Shown: piece by piece, positions 8,341 to 17,400 of the stretch | Layout: every line of letters starts with the position of its first letter | Position numbering within the stretch: the first letter of the stretch is position 1 | NCBI RefSeq assembly: GCF_008065115.1 | Contig: NZ_CP042913.1 | Coordinates: 2,144,338 to 2,208,337 of the forward strand | Direction of reading: 5' to 3' | Length of the DNA: 64,000 nucleotides | From: Bythopirellula goksoeyrii | GTDB taxonomy: Bacteria; Planctomycetota; Planctomycetia; Pirellulales; Lacipirellulaceae | Position numbers and translations under genes: made by a program | The notes under the pieces: model-generated | Databases searched by the model: none | Seen by the model: only the letters and a program-made list of their open reading frames with translations | Told to the model about the DNA's origin: nothing

Positions 8341-8832
8341 ATCAAACAAACTTCTGAACTCTGGCATGTGCTCCCCGATGTGCTCGCTCCAGCGCGAGGG
8401 ATTCCATACTTCCACGCACACCGCGGCGCCGACGACCAATAGTTCTCCTGCGGGTTCTACTTCTAAAAAAGTCCGAAAACTGTCGGGAACTGCGATACGT
8501 CCGCGACCTGCTATCGGAACCGTCTTATGGCGGGTGGAGAGCAACCGACCGAACATCTGCACTTTGTCGATCCGCCCTCCAAGTCTGCCACTTCGTATTT
8601 TGCCAGTGACCAGTGAGACGCCTTCACGCAGCCATTTGTCCCACTCCTGCGGGTGCCAAATGCTGACGCAGCCGGGCTGCTCCTTGGCCAAGACGCATTC
8701 GTTGCTGTCGTCACTGAGTTCCTCCGCCCACTCCGCAGGCAGTGAAAACCGAAACCGTTCGTCCAACGAACGCGCCCATTCACCGAGAAACAATTCGGAG
8801 GTTTCGGCCATGGAGTACCCATCGGACAGCAT
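8326..8832 (-). CDS. mraZ: MraZ-like transcriptional regulator
   Basis: 168 residues, against about 145-150 for typical MraZ. Two AbrB-like halves are visible: LFLGEWARSLDERFRFSLPAEW, equivalent to the MraZ opening FxGEYxxxLDxKGRxxLP, and STRHKTVPIAGRGRIAVPDSFR, the second repeat. In other bacteria MraZ represses the division and cell-wall cluster by binding TGGG direct repeats. Here no division genes are adjacent, as is common in planctomycetes. The start is uncertain. A strong AAAGGAG lies 18 bases before the ATG at 8832, and between them sits a GTG-GCG-TAG mini-frame; an internal ATG at 8811 (MAETSEL) also fits the family. TGGG words and a palindrome upstream could be an autoregulatory operator. 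Confidence 0.75.
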   Translation of the reverse strand: MLSDGYSMAETSELFLGEWARSLDERFRFSLPAEWAEELSDDSNECVLAKEQPGCVSIWHPQEWDKWLREGVSLVTGKIRSGRLGGRIDKVQMFGRLLSTRHKTVPIAGRGRIAVPDSFRTFLEVEPAGELLVVGAAVCVEVWNPSRWSEHIGEHMPEFRSLFDELAD

Positions 8833-8870
8833 TGACTACGCCACGATAAACTCCTTTTATGGCTTGTTTC

Positions 8871-8913
8871 CCCAATAATATGCTTAATAAAGCCTATATT
8901 GGGCTTATATCCC
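8871..8913. promoter_or_regulatory. Palindromic region upstream of the mraZ-like gene
   Basis: CCCAATA (8871-8877) and TATTGGG (8897-8903) are inverted. A second short palindrome, GGG-CTTATAT-CCC, follows at 8901-8913. Both contain TGGG or CCCA, the core word of known MraZ operators, though not in the usual regularly spaced direct repeats. An operator or promoter role is inferred from position. Confidence 0.4.
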
Positions 8914-9061
8914 ACTTAATAGGGGAGATTTTACCCGCTTTTGGAACCCATGCAAGTACGAGATCGGGAGAAATACGAGATTCGCTGAAAAGCAAGCAAG
9001 GGAGAGCAATCTGAGGAAGACAAGGGTTTTCTGATAGCCCTCGGCGGAAGCCGTGGGTTCG

Positions 9062-10429
9062 CTACCCTTCCCCCAACGTCTTCTTCTTGCGCAGCAGGTG
9101 ATGATAATGTTGCGCAAACCGGTGGGCCTCGTCGCGGATGTATTGCAGGAGCCGCAGGGCGAAAGAATGGCGTGTAAGCCGTAGTGGCTCGCCGCGACCG
9201 GCGACGAAAATCAGCTCCTCTTTTTTTGCTAGGGAGATCACACGTGGTGGTTCGATCCCCAGCGAATCAAAGGCTTTGAGCACACTGTTGAGTTGCCCTT
9301 TGCCGCCGTCGATCAACAACAGATCGGGAAACATTTCGGTATCGTCGCGGAGCTTAGCGAATCGGCGGGTGACGATTTCCTGCATGCTGGCGTAGTCGTC
9401 GATCCCCTCGACTTCACGGATGCGATAACGCCGATAGCCCGGTTTGAAGGGCATGCCATCAATGAACTGTACAAGGCTGGCCACCGTTTCGTCGCCTCCC
9501 AAGTGGGCGATGTCCATCCCTTCGATGGTACGCGGCGCGACTTTGAGCTTGAGAACCTTTTGTAGTCCTTTCAGGCCTTTTTGGGGATCGATATAAAACA
9601 CCTCCGGCTGAACATTCTTATCGAGATCGCCTCGCTCGTTGAGCGATTCGAGCATCGCAATCTCATCACGCAAACGGGCGGCCTGTTCGAAGCGGCGTGC
9701 TGAGGCGGCCTCCTGCATTTCCTTCTTCATTTCTTTGAGCAGTGGCTTGCGTTTTCCCTCCAGAAACTTTTTCAAGCGACCGATGTCCTTGCGGTACTCT
9801 TCTTTCGAGATGCGTAAGCTGCAAGGGGCCGTGCATTGCTTGATTGAAGCGAGCAGGCAAGGCCGAAACCACCGCCACCGCTCATCCTCGGCGTCGATGT
9901 CGAGCGAACAGGTGCGGAATTGGAAGACGCGTTGCAGCACCTGGATCGCACCATTGAGACTCCCGGCACTGGTGAAGGGGCCATAGAGTTTCACTCCCGA
10001 GGAACGGGGCTCACGGGTGACTTCGATGCGGGGAAAATCTTCATGGGTCGTAATCTGCAAGTAGGGGAATGTCTTGTCGTCGCGCAACTCCTTGTTGAAG
10101 GGGGGTAGAATGTCCTTAATGAGTCGCGCCTCCATCAAGAGGGCATCGACTTCGCTTTCTGCATCCATGAAATCAACGTCATAGACCGCTTGGACCAGTT
10201 TACGAGTCCGCTGATCCTCGGCGGCGGCTTTGAGAAAATAACTCCCTGCACGGGCACGCAAATTCTTGGCCTTGCCAACGTACAGCACTCGGCCTGATTG
10301 ATCCTGAAAGAGATAGACTCCCGGGGTATTCGGGAACTTCGAGCGCACCTTCTCGCCGGCACGCAGAAAGAATTCTGCTTGCGTTTTCGGTTCTGGTAGG
10401 TCGTGAGTTGCGTCCGATTGGTCGTCCAT
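9062..10429 (-). CDS. uvrC: UvrABC excinuclease subunit C, short form without HhH domain
   Basis: Nucleotide excision repair endonuclease subunit that makes the dual incision at UvrB-marked lesions. 455 residues from the ATG at 10429 (MDDQSDATHD), against about 590-610 for standard UvrC. The GIY-YIG domain has GVYLF (37-41) and YVGKAKNLRAR (50-60). A UVR motif (KEMKKEMQEAASARRFEQAARLRDEI) follows. The RNase H-like domain has GMDIAHLGG, PDLLLIDGGKGQLN and RDEAHRFA, so the second nuclease site looks intact. The protein stops at LLRKKKTLGEG, just where the C-terminal helix-hairpin-helix domain should begin. Longer upstream in-frame starts lack family resemblance. It lies 85 bases after the mutase gene on the same strand. 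Confidence 0.93.
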   Translation of the reverse strand: MDDQSDATHDLPEPKTQAEFFLRAGEKVRSKFPNTPGVYLFQDQSGRVLYVGKAKNLRARAGSYFLKAAAEDQRTRKLVQAVYDVDFMDAESEVDALLMEARLIKDILPPFNKELRDDKTFPYLQITTHEDFPRIEVTREPRSSGVKLYGPFTSAGSLNGAIQVLQRVFQFRTCSLDIDAEDERWRWFRPCLLASIKQCTAPCSLRISKEEYRKDIGRLKKFLEGKRKPLLKEMKKEMQEAASARRFEQAARLRDEIAMLESLNERGDLDKNVQPEVFYIDPQKGLKGLQKVLKLKVAPRTIEGMDIAHLGGDETVASLVQFIDGMPFKPGYRRYRIREVEGIDDYASMQEIVTRRFAKLRDDTEMFPDLLLIDGGKGQLNSVLKAFDSLGIEPPRVISLAKKEELIFVAGRGEPLRLTRHSFALRLLQYIRDEAHRFAQHYHHLLRKKKTLGEG

Positions 10430-10514
10430 GGCACGATAATCGTAGGTTATCGCAGCGGGTTCGGCCAGCTTAGCTAGATTTGGAATGGGCGGATCCGCGA
10501 CGATCCGTCCCCAC

Positions 10515-12317
10515 CTACACTCCAGCAAAGGTCCGCATGTCTGCCTCCATCTTATCCAGACGCTTGTTGAGCATTTCTTTGGCGCGATCGAGATTAGAGA
10601 GTTGCTCTGGTGGTTCGTAGGTGAACATGTAGAGCTTGATTTTAGGTTCGGTGCCGCTGGGGCGGATTGCAACGTAATTCCCGTCAGCCTCAAGGTCGAG
10701 GATTACGAGGTCTCCCTTCGGTCCTTCGAGTTTCTTTTTGGAGCCATCGGGCAACACCGTTTCCTTGTTAAGGTAGTCGCGCATCTGTTTAAGATTGAAC
10801 CCAGCAATCGACTGCGGTGGCGCCGAACGGAACTGCTGCATGACTTCCTTCATGCGGTCCATTCCCTCACTGCCAGGCATTTGAACGGAGACCGTGCGTT
10901 CGGAGTGCAAGCCATGTTGCCAAAACAAGTCATCTAGTTTTTCGTGCAATGTTTTCCCGTCAGCCTTAAGCTGAGCCGCCAATTCGCAAAGCAACAAGGC
11001 ACCGGCGGCCCCATCTTTGTCGCGGACGTGCTGGCCAGCCATGTAGCCGTGCGATTCTTCGGTGCCGTAGAGGAAATCATTTGCCCCCTGTTCATCAATG
11101 ACTCCGGCGATCCATTTGAACCCGACCAGTAAATCGCCAAAAGTTCGCACACCATAACTGTCAGCGATCCGGCGGATGAGTTGGGTAGTCACAAGCGTGG
11201 TGACGATAAACTTCTCTGGCGATAAATTACCGGCTGCTTGTCGAGTTTGCAGAACATGCTCGGCCAGAAGGGCACCAAGCTGGTTTCCTGAGAGCGTATC
11301 CCAGTCGGACTTCGGATCCGTCGTGAGAGGTGCAGAGCAACCGATCCGGTCACAATCTGGATCAGTTGCCAAGGCCAGATCTGCGTCAACAGAACGAGCT
11401 TGTTCTACAATCGAATCGAATACTTTGGGATTTTCTGGGTTGGAAACATGCCCGGGTACATTAGGAAAATCTCCATCCGGTTTGGCTTGCAAAGCGAACA
11501 GTTCCACGTCTTGGAACCCAGCTTTTTCTAACACAGGACAGACGGCACTAGCGCCCACGCCGTGCAGCGGTGAATAGACGACCTTCAAGTCGCGAGGTCC
11601 AGGAGTAGAAAGCTGAACCACGGCATCGATGAATTTCCGATCCACTTCTTCCTGACATTCCACAATCTGTCCTGCAGCCCGGGCCGTGTCGAAGTCGGCA
11701 CGTTCGATTGTCTGGACAGACATCACTTCGTCGATCACACCTTGATCATGGGGAGGGAGCAGTTGGCCTCCGGTGGACCAATACGCTTTCACTGCGTTGT
11801 CGCTCGGCGGATTGTGGCTGGCGGTGACCATAATCCCGCAGGAGCAATTCTTGTAGCGCACCGTGAACGAGAGTTCCGGCGTGCTGCGATAGCCTTTGAG
11901 GTAGTAAACTTTGAAACCCGCAGCCACCATGATCTCGGAGCAGAGCCGCGAGAAGTGTTCCGAGCGATGGCGTGTGTCGTAGGCAATGGCACAGGCCAAT
12001 GGAGCATCCGCTCCAAGTTGCGATTTCACGTAATTGGCCAATCCCTGCGCACTCTCGCCAATCGTGCGGTCGTTGATGGCATTGCTACCGATCGGGTACA
12101 TCCGTCCCCGCCGACCTCCCGTGCCAAACGGGATAATGGTCCAAAAGGCGTCGTCGAGTTCCTGCCACTTCCCTGCCTCGATATGCTCGTTCACCAGCGG
12201 GGCATAATCTGCGTAGCGAGGCTCGGTGAGCCACGCACGGATATTTTCGGCGGCTGTGTCACTTAGATTGTCGGCAGCAACGGCTTGTTCGACCTGTTCC
12301 ATGATGGCAGCGGTCAT
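10515..12317 (-). CDS. Phosphoglucomutase/phosphomannomutase
   Basis: A 600-residue alpha-D-phosphohexomutase, which interconverts hexose 1- and 6-phosphates through a phosphoserine. The long form resembles the PGM2/ManB-like bacterial enzymes of 550-600 residues. Visible motifs are the N-terminal FGTGGRRGRMYPIG, the catalytic serine loop TASHNP with Ser167, the metal-binding loop DPDCDRIG, the sugar-binding loop GTEESHGY and the C-terminal phosphate-binding RPSGTEPKIKLYM. All four loops are intact. The substrate (glucose or mannose phosphate, or both) cannot be decided by eye. It probably supplies sugar phosphates for glycogen or surface polysaccharide. It precedes uvrC on the same strand. 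Confidence 0.92.
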   Translation of the reverse strand: MTAAIMEQVEQAVAADNLSDTAAENIRAWLTEPRYADYAPLVNEHIEAGKWQELDDAFWTIIPFGTGGRRGRMYPIGSNAINDRTIGESAQGLANYVKSQLGADAPLACAIAYDTRHRSEHFSRLCSEIMVAAGFKVYYLKGYRSTPELSFTVRYKNCSCGIMVTASHNPPSDNAVKAYWSTGGQLLPPHDQGVIDEVMSVQTIERADFDTARAAGQIVECQEEVDRKFIDAVVQLSTPGPRDLKVVYSPLHGVGASAVCPVLEKAGFQDVELFALQAKPDGDFPNVPGHVSNPENPKVFDSIVEQARSVDADLALATDPDCDRIGCSAPLTTDPKSDWDTLSGNQLGALLAEHVLQTRQAAGNLSPEKFIVTTLVTTQLIRRIADSYGVRTFGDLLVGFKWIAGVIDEQGANDFLYGTEESHGYMAGQHVRDKDGAAGALLLCELAAQLKADGKTLHEKLDDLFWQHGLHSERTVSVQMPGSEGMDRMKEVMQQFRSAPPQSIAGFNLKQMRDYLNKETVLPDGSKKKLEGPKGDLVILDLEADGNYVAIRPSGTEPKIKLYMFTYEPPEQLSNLDRAKEMLNKRLDKMEADMRTFAGV

Positions 12318-13296
12318 TGCAAATTCCTCGTTAATTGGCAGGAGCTCTCAACTAGTTCAATCATGGTAAGACAAATTACAACAAGGTGTCCCAGGGGACC
12401 AGCTAGCGATCGGCACTAGGGCGTGCCGCTGGCACAGATTTACTCACGAATTGGCTTTTCATCTCGGGGGCAGCAAGTTCTACGGCAAAATGAGTTAATC
12501 TCAGGTTTTGTTGCTCGTCGTGGCAGGTCTGTGAATGATGCAAACCATTGCAGCGTATGTATTTAGGCCTTATTCGGCAAGACACAGAATTTTCGCGGAT
12601 TTCTTATCAAATCCGCGAACCTTTGTGCCAAAATTGACTCTTCACAGGTATTCGCGAGAGCGGGACGCATGAAAAAGGCAAGGTTTCGCTTGACCTTTAG
12701 CAATCCTCTAGCGAAACTCCTATTATCGGGTCGATAACCTGTGCAGGCGACCAAAGTGGTTTGTCCACACTGCAAGTCGACATTTTTCCTTCGGATCTCT
12801 CTAAGCAGCGCTCGGCGCAGCGAGGGTAATCATGCGTAATATTTCAAGCACCATCAGCACCTTTGGCATTCAGATTATTCGCCAGGGCATCACGCTGATC
12901 GTTCGCCGTGAAGCATTTCGCTCCCTTTGCGCCAATTCTTCACGAGCGCTCCAGTGGTTAGCGTCCTACGTGTCTATAGACATGTGCGACGTCATGTGGC
13001 ATGTGCTCAGCGGGAAGCCCGCGTCGCACAAGGCCTGCTGCTTTGCCCTAGCCAAGCAGCAGGAGCGGAATGTGCGAGTTACGCGCCCCCGCTCAGTCAG
13101 CTGATTCTGGGACTCCCAGGCACTAGCAACGCCTCCCAAAATTCAAGTTGACCGCTAACAGCCCAAGCCCCTGATCGCGCACGGCTGTTCGGCAATTGCT
13201 CCCACTTGACCATCGGTCTAATTTTCCGCTGGCGTTTTTCGGGCACTTACATGCCCTCCCGACGCGCGGCTTATTTTGAGAGATAACGAGAGAACC
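12318..13296. other. Long intergenic region upstream of the ECF sigma gene
   Basis: About 980 bases without a confident gene. A 90-codon plus-strand frame at 12832-13104 has unlikely composition and no family resemblance, so I do not call it. A perfect hairpin sits at 12592-12619. The promoter of the mutase (minus) and of the sigma factor (plus) must be here. Nothing else is recognisable. Confidence 0.5.
12592..12619. other. Perfect hairpin with 11-bp stem
   Basis: Arms TTCGCGGATTT (12592-12602) and AAATCCGCGAA (12609-12619) pair perfectly around loop CTTATC. There is no U-tract on either strand, so it is not a clean terminator. It could be an operator or part of a decayed gene end. Confidence 0.5.
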
Positions 13297-13878
13297 ATGA
13301 GTACTTTGTATTTGGATGATATCGAGACTGAAGAGATCAGCAATGAAGACCTCGTTCGCGCAGCCCAACTGGGCGATTCCAATGCGTTCGGGGATTTGGC
13401 AAGTCGATTCGAGCGCATGGTTTATGTGGTCTGCTGGCAGCGGCTACGCAATCACGATGAGGCACTTGAAGTAAGCCAGGATGTATTTATCAAGGCTTAC
13501 GAAAAGCTTTACCAGCTCGAAGAGCCTGCCGCATTTGCGGGATGGTTGCGACAGATTGCTGTCAGACAAGCAATCAATCGGGCTACCCGTCGGCCTCCGT
13601 CGATTGCTGTTGAACCCCAGAGCCTGGACAATGCCGACAATCGGCACGTTGCACCGCTTGACTCGCTGTTGGCGTCGGAGCGGGAAACTCAATTGCACCA
13701 AGGCTTGCGGCGATTGGCATCGCTGGACCGTAGCACGCTGGAAGCGTTTTACCTAGACGGTCGCTCGATCAACGAGATGAGCGATGATTTCGATGCCCCC
13801 GTGGGCACGATCAAACGACGATTGCACGTAGCACGAAAGCGTCTCGCTAGAGAACTCGAGTGCTTGCAGGCAGTATAA
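13297..13878 (+). CDS. ECF-type RNA polymerase sigma factor
   Basis: A 193-residue sigma70-family factor of the extracytoplasmic-function size class. Start ATG 13297 (MSTLYLDDIETEEIS). Region 2 spans about 25-95, with DEALEVSQDVFIKAYEKL containing the core-binding and -10-binding helices. Region 4 spans about 135-190, with LEAFYLDGRSINEMSDDFDAPVGTIKRRLHVARKRL as the -35-binding helix-turn-helix. No anti-sigma factor gene follows; instead a strong terminator comes 17 bases after the stop, so it is a single-gene unit. The long 5' region fits an extended regulatory leader. Target regulon unknown. Confidence 0.9.
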   Translation: MSTLYLDDIETEEISNEDLVRAAQLGDSNAFGDLASRFERMVYVVCWQRLRNHDEALEVSQDVFIKAYEKLYQLEEPAAFAGWLRQIAVRQAINRATRRPPSIAVEPQSLDNADNRHVAPLDSLLASERETQLHQGLRRLASLDRSTLEAFYLDGRSINEMSDDFDAPVGTIKRRLHVARKRLARELECLQAV

Positions 13879-13894
13879 GCCGTCTGCGTAAAGG

Positions 13895-13933
13895 CAACGC
13901 TGGGGGATTGCAATCCTCCGGCGTTGTTTTTTT
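13895..13933 (+). terminator. Rho-independent terminator of the ECF sigma gene
   Basis: A stem of CAACGC-TGGGGGATT pairing with AATCCTCC-GGCGTTG, with a small GC loop, is followed by seven T residues ending at 13933. It is the strongest terminator in the window. It sits 4 bases before the stop codon of the convergent DUF423 gene. Confidence 0.93.
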
Positions 13934-13936
13934 CCA

Positions 13937-14347
13937 TTATTTCTTAGAGGCCATCGCTCCGCAGGACACGCAGATCCAGCCGGTGATCATGGCAACGCCC
14001 CCCAGGGGCACGATTGCTCCCAACCAGCGCAAGCTTTCAGGTCCCAGCGCCATAACATAGAGGGAGCCGCTGAATAGTGCGATCCCTATCAGAAAAAGTG
14101 TTGGAGCGGCGCGAAACCACTGAGAGGCATCACTGAGTTCAGTAATTAGCACGGCACACAAGATGCCTATCGCATGAAACAGGTTGTAGCGCACGCCCGT
14201 CTCGAACCACTGCATGCGCCGAGCAAGATCGGCTTCGTAGCCTAGGTTGAGAATCTTCTCCTCCAGACCGTGCGCTGCATAAGCACCCAGTGCGACCGCA
14301 ATCGCGGCGAGGAAAGCTCCCAAGGATAAGGCAACACGATTGGACAT
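13937..14347 (-). CDS. DUF423 membrane protein
   Basis: A 136-residue inner-membrane protein of the DUF423 (COG2363) family, counted from the ATG at 14347 (MSNRVALSLGAFLAAIAVALGAYAAHGLEE). The family signature GAYAAHGL in the first membrane helix and the later RYNLFHAIGIL are both present. Four hydrophobic segments are visible, ending in AIVPLGGVAMITGWICVSCG. Length is slightly above the usual 120-130. No function is established for the family. It lies downstream of the secretin gene on the same strand but separated by a repeat-filled gap, so co-transcription is uncertain. Confidence 0.88.
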   Translation of the reverse strand: MSNRVALSLGAFLAAIAVALGAYAAHGLEEKILNLGYEADLARRMQWFETGVRYNLFHAIGILCAVLITELSDASQWFRAAPTLFLIGIALFSGSLYVMALGPESLRWLGAIVPLGGVAMITGWICVSCGAMASKK

Positions 14348-14350
14348 GAG

Positions 14351-14455
14351 GTAAATGACCAATTTCCAATGACGAATGACCAAAGCAACTCACTTCGTCA
14401 TTCGAAATTTAGATTTCTTTCGTCATTGGGTACTTCGTCATTCGTCATTTTCTCC
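14351..14455. repeat. Degenerate inverted heptad repeat (GTCATTC family)
   Basis: AATGACGAATGAC on the left is an exact reverse complement of GTCATTCGTCATT on the right, with further copies of TTCGTCATT between. It fills nearly all of the gap between the secretin gene and DUF423. It could fold as a long hairpin and act at the end of the secretin transcript. Confidence 0.75.
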
Positions 14456-14457
14456 AC

Positions 14458-17400
14458 CTACTCCTGCGAAATTCCCAGGCGTTCCTCTTCTTCCTCTTGA
14501 ATGATGATATGAGGCGTGACCATCATCATCAAACTGTTGGTATCTCGTCCGATGCCAACGTTGCGGAAGAGTCGATCCACATAAGGAATCTTACCCAACA
14601 GCGGGACGCCAAATTCGCTCCGCTGCTCACTCAACCGTTTCACTCCGCCTAGCAGAACGGTTCCCCCATCGGGGACGCTGACCGTGGTCGCTACGGTAAT
14701 GATCTGGAACGTCGGCAACTGAACTGTCGTACCACTCCGGGTGATCTGTTCTGCATTGTCCTCAGTCTCGTCATTGCCATCCTGACCCGAATTGGTGCTG
14801 TTGCTCACCGAGGTCGTTTCTGATCCTTCGAAGGTAAAGGTATCCACGTCACCGATTTGACTGAAGAATGGAACCAGCGTGAGTCGCACATAACGACGAT
14901 CGTCAGAGACGACGGCCTGGACAGTCAACAAGGTACCTTCTGATAGCACCACGATCACCGGCTGTTGTGCGGCCGCGAATTCTCCGACCACAGGAATCAC
15001 ACTAATCACGAACGGTCGCAAGGAGGTGTCAGCCACAATACCTTGCTGGCCATTGAAGAGCGTTACCTTGGGGGCTTGCAGCACGTTCGAGCGTTGGTCT
15101 CCTTGCGACGCATTAATCAAGAAGAATGCTTCGATGTCGCTTAGGATCGCGAATCCAAACGAGCCGACATCCTGGAATCCACCAACGGTGGGTTCCGTCA
15201 AACTGAACGAATTATTGCGATAGGGGATGTCGAGATCGACCGTGAAGTCAGGCAGTGGATCCGTCAAACCGGTTGGATTGCTGGAAATACCGACTGTTGC
15301 ACTGGCTCGACTAGGCTCGAAAACAGGATTAGCCGTATTCGTCAGATTCGCTATGTGAGTTCCGTCTTCGATATTGAAGTCGAAATCGATACCGATTCGC
15401 TCAAAGAATTGGTCGGACAAACGAATGAAGCGGACTTCGATCGTGACCTGTAGATCCTGCAATCTACGCAGTTGTTCCAGCAGGTCACGGATCTGATCAT
15501 GGACTTTTTGAGTCTGGCTAATCACGAGACTGAGATTCGTGGGGAAGGGTTGGATTTCTCCTTCACCACTACCGTTCTCCATCCAACTGTCGTACTCCAC
15601 GGTCGTCACGATCAGATCGATGAGAGAATCGAAGTCAGCATTCGCCGCCCCACCCAGTCCACCTGGACCACCTCCCATGGGAACCGACGATGCACCGGGC
15701 GCGCCGCTGTTTGCTCCGAATTGCTGGGCCATTGCACCACCTGGCATCATGCCATCCTGTGGAGGAGCACCTGGAACCATCGCAACGGGAGCCGATTGTC
15801 GGGCACCATTGCTGAACGGTACGGCCGCATAGGCATCGTTGATCAGCCCTTGCAAACCCATGTTGTTGCTAGGTACGAAATTGGGAATTGGAATCACGAG
15901 GTCGGCGACGTTATAGGTGCGAGTAATAAGATCGCCATCGCGGATTTGCTCACTCGTGATCTTAAGAACTTCGTCTTTGATCATATAGGTGAGATGCAAT
16001 GGCTCAAGAATCAGGCTCAAGGCACTCTTAAGCGAAATCTCTTTGCCCAGGTTGAGGGTAACTGTCGCATCGCTTTGCACTCCCTCTTGGCTCAAACCGC
16101 GAGGATCGAGATGGATATTTATCCCGGCAAGCTTCGACAATCCATCGACCACCTCGGAGAGAGGCATGTTGTTGTAGCTGGGTAAAACCGGCGTACGAAG
16201 CTTTCGCTCAATTTCTAGCTCACGTTCAGTGCGATAAGAATTGCGATCGCTAGAGCCTTTGCGATTTGGAATGTCTTTCCAATGCTCAATATCATAGGTG
16301 ATCGGATCATTGGAGTCTCTCATGCCTTCGGCGGCTGTGAGCCTGATGTCCTGGGTCACCCGCATGAATCCGTCTTCGGCAATATTGGCTATTTCTTGAT
16401 TGAGCTTCTCCCGGCGGATAAACTTCGCACTTTGCCATACTTGCTGAGCAACTGGTTCTTCAGGAGCCATCTCATAAAGTCGTTGCGCGACCACCTCTGC
16501 CTCGGCATACCGGTGTTCATCAATTAACCTGTTAAATTGATCCACCATCTCGGCGATCTTCTCTTGAACCTGGATTTTGACGGCGCGTTTGCGATCGACT
16601 TCTTCCAGGACCTTGTTGTTGGCCTCGTCGAGTTCGATTTCGGATTGGTGTTCTTTGATGTAGCGCTGTGTCTCGGCAATGCTTAGCTCAAGCCGACGCT
16701 GGAGTTGAGTTTTGGTGCTCTGGTCCAATTCTGACTTGGTGACCAACTCGCCCGCTTCTTCCAGGATTGCAAGAGACTGGCGAGGATCGGTTTCACGAAG
16801 CTTGGCTGCTTCGGTTTGGCGCTTGCCGATTTCCGCAGCCAACTGGCGCGCAATAACGACCTGTCCGCTTGTGGCGGCGTCGATCAGGGTATTTCCTGTT
16901 GCGCTCGAAGGGCTCTTTTCGGGACTAGCTGACAGCATCTGCAAATGGTCCTGCAGCTGCTGCTGGTTGGTCAGGTCGAGCTCACCCCGACGCTTGTAGG
17001 CCTGACGGAATAACTTTAGTGCCTGGGCACGGTCTCCAGCGCGCAGAGCAACTTCCCCTTCTTGCAACAGGGCAAAGGGATCCATCATTTCGGGTGCCAG
17101 ATCTTTAGTCACCACATCTTCAGCCAAAGGTAACGGCTCTGGCTCCGTGGTAGGCAACTGAGCAATTTTGGGGATGGCAGGTGTTTGATCGAGATTTGGC
17201 AGGGTCAAATCAATAGGCACCGCGGCCGCGGCGGGCGCGACGGACTGATCGAGGAGCATTCGATTGGCAGCAGAACCTTGAGGTTCTGCTGTATTGGCCG
17301 CGACTTGGTCAACAGTGACGTTGTTTGCGTTGGATTGAGCAAGCTTGGCTCTGCGCGTCTCACGAATCCGGCTGAGAAGTTTGATTGGATTGGTGTCTTC

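Noticed and set aside
12832-13104. A 90-codon plus-strand frame in the long gap before the ECF sigma gene
   Set aside because: No ribosome-binding site, no family resemblance and an overlapping frame of similar length; composition looks non-coding.
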